Below are positions 56,444 to 64,000 of a stretch of 64,000 nucleotides of DNA, piece after piece. This DNA comes from Zygnema cylindricum. Its lineage: Eukaryota > Streptophyta > Zygnematophyceae > Zygnematales > Zygnemataceae. Within the stretch, counting starts at the first letter, position 1; each line of letters starts with the position of its first letter. A program made the translations under genes and the position numbers. The notes below the pieces were generated by a model, which searched no databases, was not told the DNA's origin, and saw nothing but the letters and a program-made list of their open reading frames with translations. The stretch is taken from assembly GCA_037447655.1 (NCBI GenBank), contig JBBHKE010001118.1, positions 1 through 64,000 of the forward strand, given 5' to 3'.

Positions 56444-57141
56444 TCTTGAAAAGGAAACTTTAGTAAGTCTTATAAATTTTAGTCCGACTTAGAATATTTT
56501 TGGAATACCAACTATTCAATATTGACCAAATTTAGTGTGGATTTTTTGTAATGCCTACTCGAATAGTTATCTTAAAGTAAATTAGTGTGAAGGGCCCCAA
56601 TAAATGTGGACGTGATAAGAATCACCCGGATTTTTAGGGTATACAATTCTTAGTGGACAATTCTGGTCCAAGCAATTAGATTTTTGTTAGTAAGTTGTTT
56701 GGTGAACCCTGTACATACGTTTTGGATATTTTGAGGATCTTTAGAGTATTTAATTCAATTAGGAATGATTTGTTTGACACAGAATGTACATTCTACACAG
56801 AGTTAAGGAAATAAGAGCACTAAAGCCTGTTTAAGGTGATTTGTGTTATATTCTCCTTGATTTGCTTGTTGTATATGTTTGTCAGGTTGAAAGACCTCTT
56901 TCATTTGTAGTTACGTATCTTACAGTTTTAAGCTAGTCTGATAGGTATTTTTCTTTGGATTTGCTTCCACTAATATGTATGATAATGGCATGTCGGATAA
57001 TGGTTCAGCTCTTGTTGGAAGTGCTCCTATTAGCTCTGGTGCTCCACCTGCTCCTTTAGGGACGAATATCCCATCTGGTGCAAGTGTGACTCCTAGTGGG
57101 AGTGGATCACAACCGAGTCTATATGCCCATGACCTTCAACA
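56444..57141 (+). repeat. D 5' LTR
   Basis: Begins TCTTGAAAAGG and ends CTTCAACA. Gag ATGs at 56975 and 56990 lie about 150-165 nt inside the LTR, so some 50 Gag codons (Ser/Gly/Pro-rich, SGAPPAPLG) are LTR-encoded. No tRNA-like block or G-box pair was seen, unlike A/B/F. Confidence 0.85.
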
Positions 57142-57870
57142 GGTTATAGGCCCACCGCCCAAATTGCCTATTTTTGATGGATCGGACTACCTGTACTGGG
57201 AAGATATGCTGAGCTCCTATTTTGAATAGAGGGACTTCTCATCCATTGTGGATGGGACTTCTGATGAGACTGCACCGGATTGGAGAAATAAAAATCTCCA
57301 CTGCCTCAATGTCTTTAAGCAGTCTATGACAAAAGAATTGGTAATCACTTACCATAAGATAAAAAAGGCTTCTCTAATCTAGTTTAGTGTACATGCTATG
57401 TATGTTCAGCTAGATGTCATTGTTCAAACTAATATAGCAACAAAAATCTTTGAATTTAGATATTTTGGAGGTAGTATGTCAGACCACTGTCATGCTATGA
57501 AAAGGATGTTTCTCCAGAAAACTAGTGCAAGTGGTGACTGGTGGTGACTTTTCACCACCTCAGCAGGCTATGTTTTAGATGAGAACTTTACCAGGTGATT
57601 ATAAGGGAGCCATGGATAGGCTTAGAGCTCTTCAACAACATCAGTGGAACATAACGTTAGCAATGCAGTTTATTTTGAGTGAAGAAGCTAACCAAATTTC
57701 ACAAGAAGGTAATACTAAGTCTCTTCAAGCATTAGCAAATCAATTTTCTGATTCTAAGATAGGTAGTGGCAGTGGTAGAGGTAGTGGTCCTAGAAGGCCA
57801 CCTTTAAAATGATATTACAGTGATGAGAAAGGCCATGTTTTCACTCTTTGTAATGCATATAAGAGAGCAA
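56975..57870 (+). pseudogene. D gag, broken
   Basis: MYDNGMSDNGSALVGSAPISS, then DLQQVIGPPPKLPIFDGSDYLYWEDMLSSYFE, stop at 57227. Continues in pieces with further stops: SIVDGTSDETAPDWRNKN, KGAMDRLRALQQHQWNITLAMQFILSEEA (open 57579-57812). The zinc knuckle is destroyed: its first Cys is a stop (TGA, 57810-57812) and the second is Ser, leaving GHVFTLC. Confidence 0.8.
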
Positions 57871-57886
57871 AAGCTACAAGAAATTT

Positions 57887-59620
57887 TTGCTCTCTAGTTA
57901 TGATGAAAGCCAAGTTCCATCTCAATCAGGTGGATGTCCAACAACATATTCCAACGTTCTTCAAGAGGAGGACGTGAGCAGCTTTCCCGACAACAGCGAA
58001 AAGAAATACTTTGCGATGGCACAAGCAACGGAAAGCGTGGAGGAAGACGAATGGATAATGGACTCCGGTGCATCTGCCCACATGTGTTGCAATCGCCATC
58101 TGTTTGAGAGTATTCAATCTATTTTACCCATCAAAATTTATTTTAGTGATGAAATGTTTGTTGAGTCGAAAGCAAAAGGGAGGGTGTCACTTATGTTGAA
58201 TGTAGATGGAAAACCTATGAAAAGGGTCTTGGAAGATGTGTTATATGTTCCAACTTTTAAAAGAAACTTTTTCTCTACGTTAGTGGCAAAAAAGAAAGGT
58301 TTAAAGACTATATCTGAGAATGGAAAGAAAACACTGAGTAAGAATGGGAAAATAGCTGTAGAGAGATTTGCTAGAGGAAACAATTCGTATTTGTTGAGAC
58401 TTGCAAATGATAATGACAATGATCTTATGTACTCAAGTGTAATCACTGATTGTGATTTATGGCATAAACGTTTAGGACATGTGAATTATAATAGATTATA
58501 AAAGATGGTAAATCAAAAAATGGTTGAAAGTGTAAAAATTAGTCAAAAACCAACATCAAATGTATGTGATGGTTGTGCAATGGGAAAAATTCATAAGTTG
58601 CCTTTCCTTTCGCAAACTGATCATAAAAGTAGCAGGGTGCTAGAACTAATTTATTCAGATGTATGGGGGCCATCTAGGTATCCATCGATGGAGGTGCTAA
58701 GTTTATGCTTAACTTTACTAAAGACTATAGAAGATTTACTACAATATACTTTTTGAAAATTAAGGATGAAGTCTTTTCAAAATTTAAGGAGTATAAGGCT
58801 TCGGTTGAAAATCTGCATGAGAGAAAACTAACGAGATTTGGATCTGATAATGGAGAGGAGTACATTTTTAATGAGTTTGGAGAATTCCTAAATTTGCATG
58901 GAATCTCACGTTAGCTAACAGTTCCTTATTCTCTGGAACAAAACGGTGTTTCACAAAGGATGAATAGGACCATATAAGAGTGTGCTATGAAAATGATGGC
59001 TGATATGGACATAGATTTCAAATTTTGGGCTGAGGTTATGAATTGTGTAGCTTATGTGAGAAACAGGCTAGAAACAAAGGCAATAAAAGATAAAACTCCC
59101 TACGAAATGTGGAGAGGACACAAACCAGATCTAAGTCACTTCAAAGTTTTTGGAAATAAGATAGTCTTGCTAGATAATGATCCAGATAAATTGAAATTAG
59201 AGCCAAAAAGCATACCAGGGATATTTTTGGGGTATGATGATCATGCAAAAGGTTATAAAGTATATGACATTAAGATGAATAGATATGTGGTAGCTAGAAA
59301 CATCATAGTGAAGGATGAGAGAAAATAAGTAGATGTATTTAGTCAACGTACAGATGAAAAGAAAGATCGAAGTGTTGATTATATCTTTTTAGAGGAGAAT
59401 CCTATGTTTTTTAAAAAAAATATAGAAAATGCATCTACATCCACTCAAAGTGACTTGCAATCATCTACTCCACCAAAAAGAAGAAGTGTTATGCCTGAAA
59501 GAGTTGCAGACTCTCCTCTATCTCAAGCCGAAACTGAATCACAAGAAGAATCACAAGTATCGTGGAGGAGGACCCAACCATCTATACCAGCGACCAAATT
59601 TCCAGGTAGATTTAGGTGAA
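57887..59620 (+). pseudogene. D protease and integrase, broken
   Basis: Open 57887-58501: protease WIMDSGASAHMC (DSG 58061-58069), then FLxDVLYVPTFKRNFFS-type region and HHCC start HKRLGHVNYNRL. After a stop at 58499, CDGCAMGKIHKLPF. Integrase core: IYSDVWGPSRYPS, then a small frame change near 58700, FGSDNGEEYIFNEFGEFL, TAG at 58912, PYSLEQNGVSQRMNRTI, another stop at 58975. C-part (58987-59328): FWAEVMNCVAYVRNRL, FKVFGNK and LGYDDHAKGYKVYDI. D,D,E residues remain readable. Confidence 0.82.
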
Positions 59621-59689
59621 GTGCGCGACTCAGGGGAGAAATTGCAGCCTTTGCTCAATCAGCACACACAAAAGAGACTCTAACGCTGA

Positions 59690-61246
59690 CGGAAGATTTT
59701 TCAAGTAATGAAAGGGAACACTGGGTGGAAGCCGTCAATGAAAAAATGAAGTCCATCATGGAGGCCTAAGCATGGGATCTGGTGGAACCTCCTCAAGGAA
59801 GAGAGGCTATTGGAAGTAAATGGGCGTTTAATTAGAAATTGAACCCAGATAATACCATAGATTGGTATTTAGGCTCGCTTGGTTGTTAAGGGATATAATA
59901 AAAAGGAGGGGATATATTATAAAGAATCTTTTCCCCGATTGTAAGGTTTCCATTTGTCTGCATCTTACTTACATGAGCTGCCATAGAGGATTTTGACATC
60001 CACCAAATAAATGTAAAAACTGCCTTTTTGCATAGTGAATTAGATGAGGTCATTTATATGAAGCAGCCTGAGGGTTATGGGGAAGCAGGAAAAGAAAATC
60101 TTGTGTGCAAACTTTTAAAATATTTGTATGGCCTAAAACAGGCCCCTATGCAATGGAACGGAAAGTTAGATAAGTTCTTGACAGGATTTGGATTTACTAA
60201 AATTAGCTCAGATTATTTCAGTATATGTGATGTGTGGTGATAATCGCGATGAGGTGATATTCATTGCTGTGTATGCTGATGATATGCTGCTAATTAGAAG
60301 GAACAAAGGAATCGCTAGAGTAAAAAATGCGCTTAATTCATAGATTGAAATGAAAGATTTGGGTGAGGCAAAATTTATCCTTGGCATACAAGTTGAAAAA
60401 GATAGCTAACTAAAAAAGAAGCGATAGGAAACATGATGGAAAAATTTGGCTAAGCTGATGCCAAAGGTTGTGCAACTCCTATGGAGTTTAAGCAAAAACT
60501 TCAAGGAATGGGGCATGAGTTTGGAGTCATACTAGATGAGGAACTCAGTGCAGAAGAGCAAAAATTTATGTCCCAAGTACCCTATAGACAAGTAGTAGGA
60601 ATTCTGATTTACTTCATGAATTGTACTAGGCCCGATATAGCAACAGCTGTTGGTGTGTTGAGCCAAAGTGTGCAAAATCCTCGAAAGAGAGACTAGGAAG
60701 CATCAAAAAGGGTCTTAAGGTATCTTGTTGGGACTAGAAATATTTGGTTTACTTTGGGAGGGGACAAGGTTGGCAGTAATACTTGGAGTGATGCTACCTA
60801 TGGTGATGTGCCTAGTAGGAAGTCTACAAATGGGTATGTCATTCAGATAGGAAGTGGAACTTGTAGTTGGAATAATAAACTTCAAAATTTCACGGCTCAA
60901 TCTACAATAAGAGTGAAATACATGGCTGCGAGTGCAGCCTTGAGCTGCTATCGATTAAGGCATTTCTTCAAGAATTGGGTTTACGCAACACGGGACACAA
61001 ATAATGTGGTACGACAATGAAGCAGCCATTTCTGTGGCTACAAACCCAAGTCACCATTTTAAGAGTAAACATATAGACATTCGGCTACATTTGGTACGAG
61101 AGAAAGTATTTGCAAAAGTGGTCAAACTTTGTTATTTGCCTGATGAGAAAATGGTTGCGGACATGTTGACAAAAGCCCTTCCCGCTCCTAAGTTGGAGTA
61201 TTGCAAAAAAGCATGTGGTCTAGTGAGTAAGTCTTCTAAAACTTAA
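59690..61246 (+). pseudogene. D reverse transcriptase and RNase H, broken
   Basis: RT begins HWVEAVNEKMKSIMEA and GREAIGSKWAF, with stops near 59767 and 59833. [44 protein letters not shown] is open at 60028-60240. The active site reads YADD (60272-60283) instead of YVDD. RNase H: LIYFMNCTRPDIATAVGVLSQS (60481-60696), NTWSDATYGDVPSRKS, AQSTIRVKYMAAS (catalytic Glu region altered), WYDNEAAISVATNPSHH, IDIRLHLVREKV, ADMLTKALPAPKLEYC to TAA 61244-61246. Several frameshifts in between. Confidence 0.82.
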
Positions 61247-61252
61247 GGGGAG

Positions 61253-61939
61253 TATTGAAAAGTCAGCTTTATTAAATCTTGGAAATTTGAGTCTAAGAAT
61301 TAAAATATTTTTGGAATACCAACTATTCAATATTGACCAAATTTAGTGTGGATTTTTTGTAGTACCTACACGAATAGCTTTCTTTAAGTAAATTGGTGTG
61401 AAGGGCCGCTAATGAATGTGGACGTGATAAGAATTACCCGAATTTTTAGGGTATAGACATTGTTACAGGATAATACTGGTCCAAACAATTAGATTTTTGT
61501 TAGTAGGTTGGCTGGTGAACCCTCTACATATGTTTTAGATATTTTGAGGATCTTTATAGTATTTAATTCAATTAGGAATGATCAGTTTGACACAGAATGT
61601 ACATTCTACACAGAGTTAAGGAAATGAGAGCACTAAGTGCAGTTTAAGGTGATTTGTGTTCTATTGTCCTTGATTTGCTTGTTGTATATGTTTGTCAGGT
61701 TGAAAGACCTCTTTCATTTGTAGTTACATATCTTACAGTTTTAAACTAGTCTGATAGGTATTCCTCTTTGGGTTTACTTTTGCTAATATGTCGGATAACA
61801 GCTCAGCTCCTGTTGCAAGTGCTCCTATTAGCTCTAGTGCTCCACCTGCTCCTTTAGGGACGAATATCCCAGCGGATGCAAGAGTTACTCTTAGTGGGAG
61901 TGGATCACAACAGAGTTTATATGCCAATGACATTCAACA
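61253..61939 (+). repeat. D 3' LTR, PPT 61239-61252
   Basis: After AAACTTAAGGGGAG it begins TATTGAAAAGTCAG (second base changed from G to A) and ends ATTCAACA, followed by AAATT. Aligns with the 5' LTR throughout, with visible scattered differences, pointing to an older insertion than B1. Confidence 0.87.
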
Positions 61940-61960
61940 AAATTTGACCTAAGGTAATTA

Positions 61961-62629
61961 ATGGAATATGAGTCAGTTGAGTCTGAACTGAATTTCTACA
62001 GACAGCTAAAAGCATAATCTAGACGACAATCCGAAAAGTTACGTGGCAATCCACAATGTACCCCCCACTAGGGTTGGCAGTAATGGGTCCCATGTAACGG
62101 AATTGCAATTTTTGAGACGGTAAAACTTCGTTGTCCGGCCTCCGTTAGGCGCGAATTAAAGCGCGTTCTGCTCAGTTTAGGAAATACAAGATATCGCCCG
62201 GCTGGGTGCACCCCCTCCTCTGTACTCTGATGACCGTACAAGTGGGAAATGCTCGGAAATCCTTGGTGGTATTAAGGTGTGCTGAAAACGCACACAAACT
62301 TCACAAGCTTGAACAAGAAACCACTGCGGGTGGTGATGACAATGATATCATGGGGTAGGATATGGAGCCTCCAAAGGCCCACCATGCACGAACTTTTGCC
62401 TCAGGTTGGGAATGTAGGAATTGGGGACAACCGTCGTCAGTTACGTACCACCACCTCGGAGCGAAGGAAGGAAAATCTGAAAATAGACCAAAGAGACCAT
62501 AGCCGAAAAGTTACTACACCCATATCTTTTACTCCTCGGGGCATGATGCTTAATAGGGCATTAGGCCTCGGATTAAAGCTAACCCAACTGCCTCCACCTC
62601 GCAAAAAGAAACTGCCCCCAGGTTTCTAA
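61961..62629 (+). pseudogene. Gag-like region of the DNMT-bearing element
   Basis: A single frame from ATG 61961 to TAA 62627 with several stops in its first half and 116 open codons at the end (62279-62629). Charged and basic composition: SVESELNFYRQLKA, SERRKENLKIDQRDHSRK, LPPPRKKKLPPGF. It lies directly upstream of a retropepsin, the position of Gag in LTR retrotransposons. No recognised domain or zinc knuckle. The 61945-61960 bases are D-flank sequence. Confidence 0.4.
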
Positions 62630-62879
62630 AATTATCAGACAGATAAATAGAAACAGTTGGAAAAGGAGGCCATAGACATGTGGTTTGAGAAATACATAGC
62701 TAAACAACTTGATGACACACCACCTGGCACTCCGTGATCGCATATTCAAGTGACGAGAAAAAATAGACAAGGGAGGACACCACAAAAACTCAACCTCTAT
62801 CCTCGAAACCACAGGTAATGTTAGTACGGCACCTGATGCCGTTGGCAATTACAAACGTAAAAACACTCGCCTCCTCCCA

Positions 62880-63428
62880 TAATCAGCCAGAAGATATGTT
62901 GATTTAGGCCTTGGGGAAGAAATTCATATGAAAAAGGAAAAAGTAGCACTAGCAAAGCCGGCTAGTAAAGCCTTCTTATCCTCGGAACCCAAAACCCCTA
63001 TATTGGATAGGGATTATAAAAAGATATCCTTGGCACTCATCCTCAACCGGACGCAAAATTTCAAGGTAAATGGATAAAGAGGATACCAAGACGACGTAGT
63101 CGATACCGGATTACTACCCAATCTGATCACCACATCCGCTATACAACAGATGCATAAAGAACTCTAGTCAAAAATCAGATCCAATAACATTTGCGTGAGT
63201 ACGGTCTGCAGTAGCAACCACCCGGTGCACGGGATCATCGAAGAGATGACCATTGAATTTTTCGATGACGCGGGTCAACAAGTCCGGATCCATTTTCCCT
63301 TCCTGGTGGTGGAAGGTAAGCAGTTTGAAATTCTGGTAGGCATGGACACTTGGACACGGCTAAATATGAAATTAAGTGTGTGGAAAGAACAATTTACTAT
63401 TACGGATCCTAAAAATCTGGAAGGATGA
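62880..63428 (+). pseudogene. Retropepsin-like aspartic protease, with in-frame stops
   Basis: In one frame: a lead-in (RYVDLGLGEEIHMKKEK, ILDRDYKKISLALILN), TAA at 63075-63077, DDVVDTGLLPNLITTSAI with the catalytic DTG at 63102-63110, TAG at 63165-63167, then CVSTVCSSNHPVHGIIEEMTIEFF, FPFLVVEGKQFEILVGMDTW (the psi-loop/ILG-like end of retropepsins near 63330-63356), WKEQFTITDP, TGA at 63426. The order flap region then hydrophobic-G-x-D is that of retroelement proteases, but the sequence is unlike the copia proteases (DSG/DTGASAHMC) in this window, so the element belongs to another class, probably Gypsy-like. It would process the polyprotein. Confidence 0.65.
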
Positions 63429-64000
63429 AGGGTTGTAATACCCTTAGACTTATGGAATAGGGGAAGGATAAATGTTGTGGTTTCCAAATGTTACGCTGTA
63501 TACACAACCAGAACTTCAGAACTATTCGCCAATGCCTCAGATATTGCAAAAACAATCTAGCAATTCTCAATTTCCAAGCGGTGGGAAGAAGGATAACAAA
63601 AAAGATTACTGCAGATTTCCCAACTTCGGCAGGAAGTGGCACATACATTTTCAGCTATTGTAATAAGACAACAGAATACAACACTTTGACCGAAAACTTT
63701 ACAAGATCTATCTGACAAAGTTCAATTAAACTGACAATTAGTGTCATTAACGATTCCAAAGACAGGAATCCTGATATTATCTCTCTTTTCCGGCATCGGT
63801 TCTTATTTAGAAGCGGTTTTGAAAGCAAGATACCACGTGGAAACCTATACAACCGTGGAAATCTTACCAGAAGCCCAAACTACCAGCGAACACCGCTTGC
63901 AACAGCTTCATTGACTCTATCCTCAACAACTTCTTGTGTCCTCGATATTCGAAGCCCACTTAAATCTACCGCAGAACATAGACAACATCACAGCAAACCA
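63429..64000 (+). pseudogene. C5-cytosine DNA methyltransferase-like domain (N-part) in a retroelement ORF
   Basis: The protease frame continues without a frameshift: linker RVVIPLDLWNRGRINVVVSKCY and a helical QLRQEVAHTFSAIVIRQQN segment, then from about 63753 IPKTGILILSLFSGIGSYLE. SLFSGIG (63780-63800) is the SAM-binding motif I of C5-cytosine methyltransferases. VEILPEAQ (63855-63878) fits motif II, with the acidic residue that binds the SAM ribose. Spacing between the two motifs is as expected. Stops at 63558, 63594, 63687, 63732 and 63912 make this copy dead. The catalytic PCQ (motif IV) and ENV (motif VI) would lie beyond 64000. If intact it would methylate DNA cytosines. Closeness to DNMT3-type versus other DNMTs cannot be judged by eye. 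Linkage to retropepsin argues for capture by a retrotransposon. Confidence 0.62.

Larger units (their letters stand above)
56444..61939 (+). mobile_element. Copia element D, complete structure, TSD AAATT
   Basis: LTRs of 698 and 687 bp, target duplication AAATT (56439-56443, 61940-61944). Primer site GGTTATAGGCCC (57142-57153) is the initiator tRNA-Met anticodon-arm type with one mismatch. Coding order gag, protease, integrase, RT, RNase H, with many stops. It is a copia family distinct from A, B, C and F, though closest to C in RNase H (SHHFKSKH, TKALPAPKL). Confidence 0.9.

Noticed and set aside
59404-59683. Two overlapping plus-strand frames after D integrase as separate genes
   Set aside because: This is the variable linker between integrase and RT in copia elements; the frames are pieces of one decayed polyprotein.
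62579-62848. Minus-strand frame with hydrophobic stretch (LFQLFLFICLIIL) as a membrane or env-like protein
   Set aside because: Only 89 codons, no neighbours in that orientation, and it overlaps the coding-like plus frame; more likely a shadow.

Overview
This window contains no recognisable host gene. Essentially all 64 kb is layered LTR retrotransposon sequence, mostly Ty1/copia (order gag, protease, integrase, reverse transcriptase, RNase H), plus pieces of at least two non-copia elements. This implies nuclear DNA of a repeat-rich eukaryote. The host is not identified. A green-lineage (streptophyte) host is a low-confidence inference from two things: ACGTGGC-type G-boxes and GTAC clusters in the LTR promoters, and a retrotransposon-borne cytosine methyltransferase, a combination reported from charophytes (and dinoflagellates). 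A run of 10 N at 41652-41661 is an assembly gap.

Layout. The backbone is a head-to-tail array of one copia family, here called C, always on the minus strand: remnants C0 (1-437), C1 (6644-17571), C3 (29073-32752), C4 (36078-40802), C5 (41871-43564) and C6 (50025-53985). Neighbouring units share LTRs. Other elements landed in this array: family A (A1 436-6643, A2 22031-28623 and a partial third unit A3 to 29072), family B (B1 9426-15825 with 5-bp target duplication GTCTA; B2 LTR from 40803), the short non-autonomous family F (F1 17572-21769; F2 LTR 34940-36077), a Gypsy-like piece (32753-34939), and a chimeric plus-strand element CX (43565-49527, duplication GATAC). To the right lie LTR remnants C2 and G (53986-55179), then an unrelated retroelement split by copia element D (56444-61939, duplication AAATT).

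How the parts work together. All copia families here have the same organisation. The LTR ends in CA, followed directly by GGTTATGGGCC or a close variant, which is complementary to the anticodon stem-loop of initiator tRNA-Met (half-tRNA priming, as in Drosophila copia and yeast Ty5). The gag start codon lies inside the LTR, so the primer site is translated. A purine tract ending in GGGGAG or AGGAGAG precedes each 3' LTR. Every complete copy carries stops or frameshifts, so none looks autonomous, although several domains keep their catalytic motifs.

Most interesting region. From about 62880 to the right edge, one reading frame runs from a retropepsin (DTG at 63102-63110) through a linker into a C5-cytosine DNA methyltransferase-like fold (motif I SLFSGIG at 63780-63800, motif II VEI at 63855-63863). 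It is interrupted by in-frame stops only, with no frameshift seen. This looks like a decayed retrotransposon that captured a DNMT; the window ends before its catalytic motif IV.
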